Positions 48,911 to 58,727 of a DNA stretch of 64,000 bases are shown in pieces. Both the position numbers and the translations under genes were made by a program. This DNA is from an uncultured Halomicronema sp. Lineage in GTDB: Bacteria > Cyanobacteriota > Cyanobacteriia > Phormidesmidales > Phormidesmidaceae. A model generated the notes under the pieces. That model was not told where the DNA came from and did no database searches. It saw nothing but the letters and a program-made list of their open reading frames with translations. Every line of letters begins with the position of its first letter. Position 1 is the first letter of the stretch. Where the stretch lies: NCBI GenBank assembly GCA_937899725.1, contig CALCCA010000187.1:1-64000 (forward strand), written 5' to 3'.

Positions 48911-49276
48911 TCAGCTAGCGTAAATGGTTTCATCGGCGGCTTGCCAAGCCGGGTCCACGATACAAATAAACACCAACGGTTCACTGCCGGTGTTGTGGAT
49001 AAACTGACGAGCCTTGGGGGGAATGTAAATGGCATCTCCTGGCCCCACCGCTTGCACTTCATCGTTGATGTGCATTTCACCCTGTCCGCTGAGTAGGTAA
49101 TAAACCTCTGAGGTTTTTAGGGCGTGATCAATGGAAGTTTGGCCCACCGGCACAACGGCATGAGCCAAGCTATAGCGCAACTCAAGCGGCTGTTTGTCAG
49201 GATGCAACAGCTCTCGCAGCTGAGTGTGATCTCCCGCCAAAAATAGTTCACAGTCTTGCAAGCGTCTGACTAACAT
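48911..49276 (-). CDS. Cupin-domain protein
   Basis: A protein of 121 residues, a single cupin barrel. The first motif region is VGQTSIDHALKTSEVYYLLSG with the His and Glu metal ligands, then GDAIYIPPKARQFIHNTGSEPL with a later His. Small single-cupin proteins bind metal and serve as isomerases, dioxygenases or sensors; function not evident. The ATG at 49276 opens MLVRRLQDCEL; the in-frame upstream part from 49357 looks like non-coding sequence. Confidence 0.85.
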   Translation of the reverse strand: MLVRRLQDCELFLAGDHTQLRELLHPDKQPLELRYSLAHAVVPVGQTSIDHALKTSEVYYLLSGQGEMHINDEVQAVGPGDAIYIPPKARQFIHNTGSEPLVFICIVDPAWQAADETIYAS

Positions 49277-49379
49277 GAGCGTCGCGCATCCAGAGGACGC
49301 AATAGGGGACAAACAGCCACGCCCTTCGCCATCGTGAAGCGGCGACACCGGGCACACAACTGTAGAAATATTGTCGGGC

Positions 49380-49697
49380 CTAGGGCGACGATTTGGGCCA
49401 CTCTAGCTGGGCTGACTCAAAATCACGACAGGCGATCGCGGCTTCGGAGAGAGCCTCTTTGGGATGTAGAGGACATTTGAGCAGATAACTGCCCGAAAAA
49501 TACTGACAGTCCGCACAGGGAATCTGATGCATGCGCTGTGCTCGTTTGACACCATCGCGCATTGCCGCCCAAACACTCCAACTGCCAGCAATCAGCGTGG
49601 CCCAAGCAATCACAAAACAGAGCGGCACTAAAACAGGCTGAATCCCTTCGACCAGCCTGTGAGCAATAACGTATACCAGCTGAAAGAGACTATACAT
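49380..49697 (-). CDS. Small membrane protein with four-cysteine C-terminal motif
   Basis: A protein of 105 residues with an N-terminal hydrophobic hairpin or single long helix (residues about 20-45, VLVPLCFVIAWATLIAGSWSVW) and a soluble tail carrying CADCQYFSGSYLLKCPLHPK and AIACRDFES. The CxxC plus two further cysteines suggest metal or Fe-S binding. I do not recognise the family, though it looks conserved in cyanobacteria. It precedes the cupin gene on the same strand by about 100 bases and may be co-transcribed. Confidence 0.7.
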   Translation of the reverse strand: MYSLFQLVYVIAHRLVEGIQPVLVPLCFVIAWATLIAGSWSVWAAMRDGVKRAQRMHQIPCADCQYFSGSYLLKCPLHPKEALSEAAIACRDFESAQLEWPKSSP

Positions 49698-50104
49698 AAC
49701 GCCAGCAGTCCAAAATCTGCGGTTACCCTATCAACCCTAGCCCATTCTGATGAAGTCGATAGATATAAATCTATAGAAGCACGTTGATTTTTGTGACCCA
49801 GCGGCTTCTCCATCGGCAATGAGCAACTTCATAACTTTGGCTGAGCGATCGCGCCCACCCCGTTCAATCACATCAGCAAACGCCAGAAGCCGCTGCAGAC
49901 GTGGCACCAGGTGACCATCCCGATCGGGGCCTTCAGTGTGGGTTCCCAAGCCTGGCTACCGAGGACATCGGTACGGAGGCTCACGCTAACTGTCGACCTA
50001 TTGGCAAAGCAACGTCAGCCCCAGCCAGAGACCCGACCAGAAAAATCGAAAAGCTGACTGTCCAAGAGCTTGAACAGCCAGCTTTTCTGGTTCTGACGAA
50101 TTGA
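49698..50104. other. Intergenic region downstream of psaC
   Basis: Only the psaC terminator at 50041-50087 is evident. No gene. Confidence 0.5.
50041..50087 (-). terminator. Rho-independent terminator of psaC
   Basis: GAAAAGCTGaCTGT (50048-50061) and ACAGcCAGCTTTTC (50074-50087) form a long stem with one mismatch; on the minus strand it is followed by GATTTTT. Located directly after the psaC stop. Confidence 0.88.
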
Positions 50105-50705
<601 letters not shown>

Positions 50706-51091
50706 CCAAAGTTCAGACTAAAGAGCGACTGGCCACAGTCTCATTGAGGGGCTTCTGCGCGGGGTTGGCATTGAGTAAGTTCTTGCACTTTCATAGAGAA
50801 CTTGCTCCGCTGTCTCAGCCAGAATTAGCCTGCCCCCAGCGATCACACGGTCGGCATCGGCACCGCGATCGGATGCTCTCTTCAGGAAGACATTCCGAAT
50901 TGATGGACAACATTTTGTGGGCTGTCCATCAAGCTGACCTGACCCGGCAAAAAAATCCTCCCCGAGTCAATGCACGCTTTCCGATAAGATTTAGGGATGC
51001 CTAAAACCAAAACTTCTGGCTTGATTTTGAGTCGCACTCGTGGTTTAGGTTTTAGAGGTGTTTGTTGTGATAACTGAAAAGGGACTGAATT
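50706..51091. other. Intergenic region upstream of acpP
   Basis: No gene is supported. This is the promoter region for acpP and any divergent transcript. Confidence 0.5.
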
Positions 51092-51337
51092 ATGAGTCAA
51101 GAAGCGGTGTTTGATAAGGTTCAAAAAATTGTCGCTGAGCAGCTCGGAGTCGACGAAGGTGAAGTCAAGCCAGAGGCCAGTTTCGCGAACGACTTAGGCG
51201 CAGATTCTTTGGATACCGTTGAGCTTGTCATGGCCCTCGAAGAAGAATTTGATATCGAAATTCCGGATGAAGCGGCAGAAGGGATCGGCACAGTGCAAGC
51301 CGCCGTAGACTTTATCAAAGAGAAGAAAGCAGCGTAA
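51092..51337 (+). CDS. acpP: Acyl carrier protein
   Basis: A protein of 81 residues with the phosphopantetheine site Ser39 in [11 protein letters not shown]. Acidic throughout ([16 protein letters not shown]). It carries growing acyl chains in fatty acid synthesis. It begins a co-oriented cluster with fabF 75 bases downstream and transketolase beyond. Divergent from psaC, a common cyanobacterial arrangement. The Met at 51092 fits the family start. Confidence 0.98.
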   Translation: MSQEAVFDKVQKIVAEQLGVDEGEVKPEASFANDLGADSLDTVELVMALEEEFDIEIPDEAAEGIGTVQAAVDFIKEKKAA

Positions 51338-51412
51338 CGGCGCTGGTTAGAGACAGGTTGTAACGCAGATACTCAGAGCGTTAGGAACGGGTATCTGCTC
51401 TGTAGGTGAGCT

Positions 51413-52666
51413 ATGACAGAGTTAGAGAAAAAGCGCGTTGTCATTACCGGCTTGGGGGCGATCACGCCCATCGGCAACGATCTAGCCAGCTATTGGCAAG
51501 GGCTATTGGCCGGGCGATCAGGCGTCGGCCCCATCACCCATTTCGATGCGGCCCAGCATGTGACCCGCATTGCCGCTGAAGTCAAAGGGTTTGACCCGCT
51601 GCAGTATATGGATCGCAAAGATGCCAAGCGGATGGATCGCTTCGCTCAGTTTGCTGTCGCCACCAGTCAACAAGCTCTGGCCGATGCTCAACTCGAAATT
51701 ACTGCCCTCAACGCCGAACAAATTGGCGTCATGATTGGCACCGGTGTCGGCGGGCTCAAAATTATGGAAGAGCAGCAGGCCGTCTATCTCAACCGTGGCC
51801 CTAGTCGCTGTAGCCCGTTTATGGTGCCGATGATGATTGCCAACATGGCGGCGGGGCTAACCGCGATTCATACAGGTGCTCAAGGGCCTAACTCCTGCCC
51901 AGTCACGGCCTGTGCCGCCGGTTCTAATGCGATTGGTGATGCCTTTCGGCTCGTGCAGCAGGGCTATGCCCAGGCCATGATTTGTGGCGGTACGGAAGCG
52001 GCTGTGACCCCCTTATCAGTGGCCGGTTTTGGCTCGGCTCGGGCGCTATCAACTCGCAATGACGAGCCGCAAATTGCGAGCCGCCCCTTTGATCGCGATC
52101 GCGACGGTTTTGTCATCGGTGAAGGCTGCGGCATTCTGATTCTCGAAGCGCTGGATCATGCGTTGAGTCGTGGCGCTCGTATCTATGCCGAAATCACTGG
52201 CTATGGCATGACCTGCGACGCTTACCACATGACTGCTCCGGTACCCGGCGGGGCCGGGGCAGCCCGCTGCATTCAGCTGGCACTTAAGGATGCTGGCGTC
52301 ACGCCTGACCAAGTCAGTTACATTAACGCCCACGGCACTAGCACCCCAGCCAACGACCCAACCGAGACGCAGGCAATAAAAACGGCCTTGGGTGACGCGG
52401 CTCAAAAAATTCCCGTCAGCTCCACCAAGTCAATGACTGGTCATCTGCTCGGTGGCTCCGGTGGCATTGAAGGGGTAGCAGCGACGATGGCGGTTCATCA
52501 AGATCAGGTGCCGCCTACCATCAACTTGGATAACCCCGACGAAAACTGCGACCTCGACTACGTTCCCAACCAGTCGCGAGCGCTGCCCGTTGACGTGACC
52601 CTCTCCAATTCGTTTGGGTTTGGCGGCCACAATGTCACCCTAGTTTTTCAGAAGTACCGTAACTGA
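51413..52666 (+). CDS. fabF: 3-oxoacyl-ACP synthase II
   Basis: A protein of 417 residues with the ketosynthase triad: Cys in TACAAGSNAIGDAF, His in NAHGTSTPANDPTE and His in SNSFGFGGHN. It opens with KKRVVITGLGAITPIGND, standard for FabF. Elongates acyl-ACP chains, including the step that depends on temperature (cis-vaccenate synthesis). Follows acpP by 75 bases, so both may be transcribed together. GGTGAG precedes the ATG at 51413. Confidence 0.97.
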   Translation: MTELEKKRVVITGLGAITPIGNDLASYWQGLLAGRSGVGPITHFDAAQHVTRIAAEVKGFDPLQYMDRKDAKRMDRFAQFAVATSQQALADAQLEITALNAEQIGVMIGTGVGGLKIMEEQQAVYLNRGPSRCSPFMVPMMIANMAAGLTAIHTGAQGPNSCPVTACAAGSNAIGDAFRLVQQGYAQAMICGGTEAAVTPLSVAGFGSARALSTRNDEPQIASRPFDRDRDGFVIGEGCGILILEALDHALSRGARIYAEITGYGMTCDAYHMTAPVPGGAGAARCIQLALKDAGVTPDQVSYINAHGTSTPANDPTETQAIKTALGDAAQKIPVSSTKSMTGHLLGGSGGIEGVAATMAVHQDQVPPTINLDNPDENCDLDYVPNQSRALPVDVTLSNSFGFGGHNVTLVFQKYRN

Positions 52667-52944
52667 CGCTACCATTTGATAGGTATAATGACTTACTAGG
52701 AGTTGTTCAAAATTTAATCCTGCGGGTAGCCATCTGCCGCTGATCCCCGGTGAGCCGTTGAAGTTCAAGCGTCCCAGTCCGCATAAAGGACATTTAGACA
52801 GCTTGTTAGACAACTACGTCAATGGGATGATGAGCGTATGAGAAGTCCGTTTGATTGCGTGGGCCTGAGTCTGTGCACCAATGGGTGGCTCTAAGCAGGC
52901 ATGAGTCCCAGGTATTTGCTGTCCCGTCGTTGAGTAATAGGTCT

Positions 52945-54951
52945 ATGGTTGTCGCATCCCAATCTTTAGAGGCGCTTTGCGTTAATTCGATTCGTTTTTT
53001 GGCTATTGATGCTGTTCAGAAGGCAAACTCGGGTCACCCTGGCTTGCCGATGGGGGCAGCGCCCATGGCCTATGTGCTGTGGGACAAGATGATGCGGTTC
53101 AATCCGAAAAACCCCCAGTGGTTTAATCGCGATCGCTTCGTTTTGTCAGCAGGGCACGGCTGCATGTTGCAGTACGCGCTGCTGTATCTCAGCGGCTACG
53201 ATAGCGTCTCTCTGGACGATATTAAACAGTTTCGTCAGTGGGAATCGACTACCCCCGGTCACCCCGAAAACTTTGAAACCCCCGGCATTGAAGTGACGAC
53301 TGGGCCGCTCGGCCAAGGCATTTGTAACGGCGTGGGCTTAGCCATTGCCGAGGCTCATTTAGCCAGCCGCTTCAACAAGCCAGATGCCACTATTGTTGAC
53401 CACTACACCTATGTGATTTTGGGTGATGGCTGCAATATGGAAGGCGTCTCCGGCGAAGCTTGTTCTTTGGCGGGACACTTGGGCTTGGGCAAGCTGATTG
53501 CCCTGTATGACGACAACCACATTTCCATTGATGGTTCCACCGACATTGCCTTTACAGAAGATGTGTCGAAGCGCTTTGAGGCCTATGGCTGGCACGTTTT
53601 GCATGTCGAAAACGGCAACACCGATTTAGACGCGATTGAAAAGGCGATCGCGGAAGCGAAAGCGGTCACCGACCAGCCGACCATGATTAAGGTGACGACG
53701 ACCATTGGCTATGGCTCTCCCAACATGGCTGATACCTCGGGCGTTCACGGGTCTCCCTTAGGCGGCGACGAAATCAACCTCACCCGCGAATCCTTAGGCT
53801 GGAGCTACGGCGACTTTGAAGTACCGGGCGATGCTCTGAATCACATGCGTCAAGCGGTTGAGCGCGGGGCCAGCTATCAGGCGGAATGGGAAGAAGCCCT
53901 AGCGGCTTACCGCACTCAATATCCTGACGATGCGGCACTGTTTGAGCGGATGCTATCGGGCCAACTGCCAGAAAACTGGGCCGATGCACTCCCCACCTAC
54001 TCTCCTGAGGGGAAGGCGATCGCGACGCGCAAAACGTCTGAAGCCACCCTCAATGCCTTGGCTCCCGCTGTGCCCGAGCTGGTTGGCGGCTCAGCTGACC
54101 TCGCTAAATCAAACAACACCTTGATGACGCTGTCGGGTGATTTTCAAAAGGGTGCTTACGAAAATCGCAATATCCGCTTCGGGGTGCGCGAGCACGGCAT
54201 GGCGGCCATTTGTAACGGCATTGCTCTGCACAACTCTGGCTTGATTCCCTACTGCGCCACCTTCTTGGTGTTTGCTGACTACATGCGGGCGGCAATTCGG
54301 CTTTCCGCGCTGTCCCAGGCGGGCGTCATCTACGTGTTGACCCACGACTCTGTCGGTTTGGGCGAAGACGGCCCCACCCACCAGCCTGTAGAAACCATTG
54401 CCTCGCTGCGGGCGATTCCTAACCTCACGGTGATTCGTCCAGCCAATGGCAACGAAACCTCAGGCGCTTACAAAGTGGCGATCGCCAACCGCAAAACACC
54501 AACCCTATTGGCTTTCTCTCGCCAAGCGCTACCCCAAACGGTAGGCAGCTCGATCGAGGGTGTCGCCAAAGGTGCTTACATCATCTCCGATGGTACCGGC
54601 ACGCCCGATGTCATTCTCATCGGTACGGGCAGCGAGCTGGAGCTATGTGTGAAGGCAGCGGAGCAGTTGACGGCCGCTGGAAAGCAGGTACGCGTGGTTT
54701 CCATGCCGTCGTGGGAATTGTTTGATGCTCAAGATGACGATTATCGGGAATCGGTACTGCCCAAAGCAGTCACTCAACGCCTCGCTGTTGAAGCGGGTAT
54801 CTCGATGGGCTGGTGCCGCTACGTTGGCAGTGCTGGCGATGTCATCAGCATTGAGCGTTTCGGGGCTTCTGCTCCGGGCAAAACCGTGTTGGAAAAGTTT
54901 GGCTACACCGTTGAAAACGTCGTCGCCCGCGCCAACGCCCTGATGGGTTAA
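52945..54951 (+). CDS. tkt: Transketolase
   Basis: A protein of 668 residues, family-typical. The start [20 protein letters not shown] is followed by [20 protein letters not shown], the thiamine-diphosphate motif [13 protein letters not shown], the pyrimidine-binding domain with [18 protein letters not shown], and a C-terminal domain with [16 protein letters not shown]. It transfers two-carbon units between sugar phosphates in the Calvin cycle and pentose phosphate pathway. Further ATG-less sequence upstream from 52855 is in frame but not family-like. A strong terminator at 54989 closes the unit. Confidence 0.98.
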   Translation: MVVASQSLEALCVNSIRFLAIDAVQKANSGHPGLPMGAAPMAYVLWDKMMRFNPKNPQWFNRDRFVLSAGHGCMLQYALLYLSGYDSVSLDDIKQFRQWESTTPGHPENFETPGIEVTTGPLGQGICNGVGLAIAEAHLASRFNKPDATIVDHYTYVILGDGCNMEGVSGEACSLAGHLGLGKLIALYDDNHISIDGSTDIAFTEDVSKRFEAYGWHVLHVENGNTDLDAIEKAIAEAKAVTDQPTMIKVTTTIGYGSPNMADTSGVHGSPLGGDEINLTRESLGWSYGDFEVPGDALNHMRQAVERGASYQAEWEEALAAYRTQYPDDAALFERMLSGQLPENWADALPTYSPEGKAIATRKTSEATLNALAPAVPELVGGSADLAKSNNTLMTLSGDFQKGAYENRNIRFGVREHGMAAICNGIALHNSGLIPYCATFLVFADYMRAAIRLSALSQAGVIYVLTHDSVGLGEDGPTHQPVETIASLRAIPNLTVIRPANGNETSGAYKVAIANRKTPTLLAFSRQALPQTVGSSIEGVAKGAYIISDGTGTPDVILIGTGSELELCVKAAEQLTAAGKQVRVVSMPSWELFDAQDDDYRESVLPKAVTQRLAVEAGISMGWCRYVGSAGDVISIERFGASAPGKTVLEKFGYTVENVVARANALMG

Positions 54952-54988
54952 TCGGACGATCAGTCCACACTGGCAACCTAAACCGACC

Positions 54989-55021
54989 AAAGGGGGCGCG
55001 AATGATTCGTGCCCCCTTTTT
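54989..55021 (+). terminator. Rho-independent terminator of the transketolase gene
   Basis: AAAGGGGGC (54989-54997) pairs with GCCCCCTTT (55011-55019) with an inner CGAAT/ATTCG stem, followed by a T-run to 55021. Confidence 0.95.
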
Positions 55022-55120
55022 GATGACGCACAAGGCTATGAAGCGCTTCAATCAGCTGGTTTGCGTTCGCTGATGCCTGCACCCGCAGCCTATGGTCGCC
55101 CAAGGATGCAGCGAGTTAGA

Positions 55121-55284
55121 AGTTCGGGTTAGGCCACTCCCCATTTCTGTCCCTTCTGAGGAGGGGCGAATGGGGTGGGTAAGAGCACTTTCAGCAGGAT
55201 GATCGGACACCCAACCCGTCTTTGGCCCCCCTCATCAGAAGGGATTGTGGCTGGTAAGCATGCTTGAGGCCCTGATCCCGAACT
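55121..55284. repeat. MITE-like repeat family B, copy 2
   Basis: About 164 bases. Terminal inverted repeats AGTTCGGGTTAGG and, inverted, AGTTCGGGATCAGG are clear. The body aligns with the copy at 25378-25549 (ATTTCTGTCCCTTCTGAGGA..., ending ATCCCGAACTCA). An internal imperfect inverted pair (TCCCTTCTGAGGAGGG with CCCTCATCAGAAGGGA) could form a hairpin. Confidence 0.78.
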
Positions 55285-55342
55285 CAGTGAGATCAGAGCA
55301 GCTCGGCTGAGGGCAGCAATTGTCACCCGCAGCCGAGTCCCG

Positions 55343-57313
55343 TTAGTCCTGGCCCAAGGTGTATTTGGCCAACACAGACACCAGCTCGGCGGGATTAATC
55401 GGTTTGCTGATGTAGTCTTGCATGCCCGCTTCGAGACAGCGATCGCGATCTTGGGGACGGGCCAAGGCCGTCGCCGCCACCACCGGAATATCCTGCCAGG
55501 CAGGATTCTGTCGAATTTGCTGAGTCAGCTGCAAGCCATCCATCCCCGACAGTTGGATATCCATCAGAATCAAAATCGGGCGATTAGCCGCCAGCCAGTC
55601 CAGCGCTGCGGGGGCATCAGCACAGTGAAAGACTTGATAGCCCCAGTGCGTCAGCATATGCTCTAGCAGCAGCGCATTAATGGGATTATCTTCGACCACT
55701 AACACCGGCCCAGAAGTGGCAGCCTGTGGCAATACAGGCATCTCCGTCGGTGGCGCTGCCGTATTTAATAGCGCGTAACGCTCATCATGCGGTGTTTTCA
55801 CCCGACAGTTGAGGGGCAAATGCAGGGTAAATTGGCTACCGTTGTCTTTTTCAGACTTAACCGTCACGTCGCCCCCGTGCAAACGGGTCAGCTTTTGCGT
55901 CAGCACCAGCCCCAGCCCCGTACCCTCATACTGCTTTGAGAGCGAGCTATCCAACTGTTGAAAGGGTTGAAACAGGGATGACAATTCCTCCTCCGCAATG
56001 CCGATCCCTTCGTCCCAAACCGTGATGTTTAGATATTCTTGCTGCTGCTCTACCCGCAGCCCGATCGCGCCCTGTTTCGGCGTAAATTTAATCGCGTTAG
56101 ATAACAAATTCAGCAACATTTGCCGTACGCGCATTTCATCGGCCAGCAGCGTGGGCAGATTGTCAGCAACTTCGCGATGTACCGTCAGCTGCTTCATATC
56201 GGCCTGGGTCGCAACCATCTTGAGCACATCATCACACAGGGGCGAGATCGCGATCGCCGTGACATGCAAGTCCATCTGCCCCGCTTCAACTTTAGAGAGG
56301 TCAAGCACTTCATTAATCAAGCTCAGTAAATGCTCGCCGCTTTGATGAATTTGGGTGACATACAGCTGCTGGCGATCGTTCAGCTCACCATAAACTGACT
56401 GACTGAGCAATGCCGAAAAGCCCAAAATAGAGGTCATGGGCGTCCGCAATTCGTGGGACATATTGGCCAGAAACTCTGACTTGAGACGATTAGCGCGGGC
56501 CAGCTCCAGATTTTTAGACGCTAACTCAGCCTTGATGTTTTCCTGCTGCGTGATGTCTCGCAAAATAATCGACACCGCCACGGGAGTCGCATCGCCTTCA
56601 CCATGCACCGGGCTAATCGAGATGAACGCCGTAAAGGTTTCATGGGTGTATCGCTGGCAAACAATTTGGCCACTCCAGCCTTCGCCTTGGGCGCGATCTA
56701 AAACCCAGCGTACCTGGTCTTCATTTTGAAAAAAGACTTCTAGATTGACGCCTGTAAGCCGCGCTTGGGGCCAGTTAAAGGTGCGCCGGGTGGCCAGATT
56801 AGCGTACTGAATATTGCCTTGCAGATCAGTAATCAACGCGCTGTCATGGGCCGAATCTAGCGCCATCGAAAACATCTTAAGCTGAGCTTCAAAACGCTTG
56901 CGCTCAGTGATATCGCGGCCAATGCCCAAGGCCCCGACGAGTTGCCCTGACTGATAGAGCAAGCGACCGTTGACTTCAATAAAGACGCGATCGCCCGATT
57001 TAGTCAGCACCACAAATTCATAATCTCGCAACTCTCCCGTTTTGAGCAGATTGGCAAAGACCTCAAGGGTCGACTGCTGACATTCCGGGGCCACGATATC
57101 TAAATAAGAGTGGCCAATCACCTCGTCGTAATGATCAGCCCCTATGAGCTTGAGCCCATAGGGGTTCACAAAGGTAAATTTGCCTGTCAGGTCTAAGGTG
57201 TAAACAATATCTGAGGCGGCTTCTACATAGGCTCGAAAGAGGCTATCTCGACCCGGTTCAAGGGGGGAAACCGGATCAGCCAAAGGGGCCTTTGGAGTAT
57301 GGGCGCTGGTCAT
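55343..57313 (-). CDS. Hybrid sensor histidine kinase with two PAS domains and receiver
   Basis: A protein of 656 residues, cytosolic. PAS 1 at about 25-135 (AASDIVYTLDLTGKFTFVNPYG), PAS 2 at about 145-260. The H-box has His287 in FLANMSHELRTPMTSI. HATPase G-boxes include DEGIGIAEEEL and GTGLGLVL. A C-terminal receiver domain starts near 536 (PVLVVEDNPINALLL) with acceptor Asp585 in LILMDIQLSG. This forms an intramolecular phosphorelay; partners and signal are unknown. ATG at 57313. No response regulator gene is adjacent. Confidence 0.93.
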   Translation of the reverse strand: MTSAHTPKAPLADPVSPLEPGRDSLFRAYVEAASDIVYTLDLTGKFTFVNPYGLKLIGADHYDEVIGHSYLDIVAPECQQSTLEVFANLLKTGELRDYEFVVLTKSGDRVFIEVNGRLLYQSGQLVGALGIGRDITERKRFEAQLKMFSMALDSAHDSALITDLQGNIQYANLATRRTFNWPQARLTGVNLEVFFQNEDQVRWVLDRAQGEGWSGQIVCQRYTHETFTAFISISPVHGEGDATPVAVSIILRDITQQENIKAELASKNLELARANRLKSEFLANMSHELRTPMTSILGFSALLSQSVYGELNDRQQLYVTQIHQSGEHLLSLINEVLDLSKVEAGQMDLHVTAIAISPLCDDVLKMVATQADMKQLTVHREVADNLPTLLADEMRVRQMLLNLLSNAIKFTPKQGAIGLRVEQQQEYLNITVWDEGIGIAEEELSSLFQPFQQLDSSLSKQYEGTGLGLVLTQKLTRLHGGDVTVKSEKDNGSQFTLHLPLNCRVKTPHDERYALLNTAAPPTEMPVLPQAATSGPVLVVEDNPINALLLEHMLTHWGYQVFHCADAPAALDWLAANRPILILMDIQLSGMDGLQLTQQIRQNPAWQDIPVVAATALARPQDRDRCLEAGMQDYISKPINPAELVSVLAKYTLGQD

Positions 57314-57797
57314 AGCGGTGGTTTATTAATATCCAGATTGCGAATCAGCAGTAGGAGACCCTTTGATAAGTCGATAGCCCTAATCATCGCAGAGAGCGCC
57401 ATCATCAAGCGTGACACACCTCAATTGATCAGCAGTGTGTTCGGCCAATAGCCCGCTAGGCATCGCTTTGCAAATGCCACACACCATCGCACCGTTGAAT
57501 TAGGACTCTCGACTTCGTAGCTATGCAGACTCGCTGGTGGGGATACCCCTGACTGCCTCAATTAACTTTTCATGACGATCACCCAGAGATCAGGGAAATT
57601 CCTCAGGAACCGGTAAAAACTTCCCAAAAGGCCGTTATATCGCCTTTAAGATTTCTAGATGCTCTGCAGACCCAAAAGGTTCCCACTCAGCGCTTGGCTT
57701 GATAGTAAGCTCATAAAGTAACGATATCTGTGTTCGCTTTATCTGACTTGCGCCAGCCTGACTGATGCGGCCAGCTGAGTCGAATCCTGTCAGCAGC
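57314..57797. other. Intergenic region, nothing recognised
   Basis: No supported gene. A 15-base near-direct repeat (CAGCTgAGTCGAATC at 57772-57786 and CAGCTcAGTCGAATC at 57794-57808) spans the end of the SH3b gene. Confidence 0.45.
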
Positions 57798-58622
57798 TCA
57801 GTCGAATCTTTCGGTATGGACGACAGCCTCTCGCAGCACTTCTTCTTGCTGTCCCGCATCATCAAACCGCACAATCACCAAGCTGCCGGAGTCGAGCCGA
57901 TATTCAAAATTGTCGTTGCCAATGATGTAACCGCCCCCAAGGGCTTCGACATCTTGTGCGATCACCACCTGTTCGGTGCCTTGTTCTTGCGATAGGTAGA
58001 GGTGCTGATGGCGAATTTTACACACATAAATAGTGTGGCTTGGCGTCACAAAGTAAGCCTCGATCGCGCGGGTATTGCCACAGTGCTGATCCAATGCCTC
58101 TTTCAAAACATCGCTCTGGGGGCTCAGAGTGGCCGCAGCGGACTCGTCAGGTGAGACCGAGGGAGCGGTCGGAATGTCGAGCAAGTCGCTGCGCACCCAA
58201 CCCACCGTAGACGCATTTTGAAAGGTGACGTAATGCCAGGTGTGACCGTCTGCAGCAGGCTCGGCTCGACCCAACACGACCGTATCACCGACCTGCCCGT
58301 AGCCAATAGGGGCACTTGTCGCCGAGGGCTGCGATCGCACATTGACCTCAGCACCAGGATTCTCAGTGATGAGGGTCGCGATTTGCCCCACGGTTTGAGC
58401 TGGTTGAGGCGACGCCGCTGACTCGTTGGTCGCAGTGGTCGAGACAGTATCCGTCAAACCCGGCCAAGTATCGGGTGTGGGCTGCACCGTCGGCGTTCCA
58501 TCCGTGCCCGCATCGGCCGTTGTGGGCGGTAGCTGAGACCGAGAACGCCATTGGCGGCAAGTGCCTAGCCCCACTAAACAAACAACGGCTAACAGCCCGC
58601 CCAATACAAACCGCGATCGCAT
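57798..58622 (-). CDS. Exported SH3b-domain protein
   Basis: A protein of 274 residues. The N-terminus is a signal or lipoprotein-like segment (VLGGLLAVVCLVGLGTC), so Cys22 could be lipidated, anchoring it outside. A Pro/Thr/Ala-rich linker (about 30-85) leads to an SH3b domain at about 88-145 (ITENPGAEVNVRSQPSATS, then VGWVRSDLLDIP), which usually binds peptidoglycan. The C-terminal part (about 170-270) is a conserved-looking but unassigned module with CGNTRAIEAYFVTPSHTIYVCKI. It follows the CapA-like gene by about 105 bases on the same strand; a cell-envelope role for both is likely. Confidence 0.83.
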   Translation of the reverse strand: MRSRFVLGGLLAVVCLVGLGTCRQWRSRSQLPPTTADAGTDGTPTVQPTPDTWPGLTDTVSTTATNESAASPQPAQTVGQIATLITENPGAEVNVRSQPSATSAPIGYGQVGDTVVLGRAEPAADGHTWHYVTFQNASTVGWVRSDLLDIPTAPSVSPDESAAATLSPQSDVLKEALDQHCGNTRAIEAYFVTPSHTIYVCKIRHQHLYLSQEQGTEQVVIAQDVEALGGGYIIGNDNFEYRLDSGSLVIVRFDDAGQQEEVLREAVVHTERFD

Positions 58623-58727
58623 GCCTTATCACCCTTGCTCACCCAGATTTATGGTTAAGTCTACTGATTGTGTCGCGCTCTGCAACTACCTACCGTGACC
58701 TGAGTGCAATTCGTAATTATTGCTGCA

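Larger units (their letters stand above)
54952..55342. other. Intergenic region after transketolase
   Basis: Contains the terminator at 54989-55021 and repeat family B copy 2 at 55121-55284. No gene. Confidence 0.65.

Noticed and set aside
57635-57874. 79-residue frame past the SH3b gene
   Set aside because: Overlaps the end of the real gene, on the same strand in another frame, with no support.
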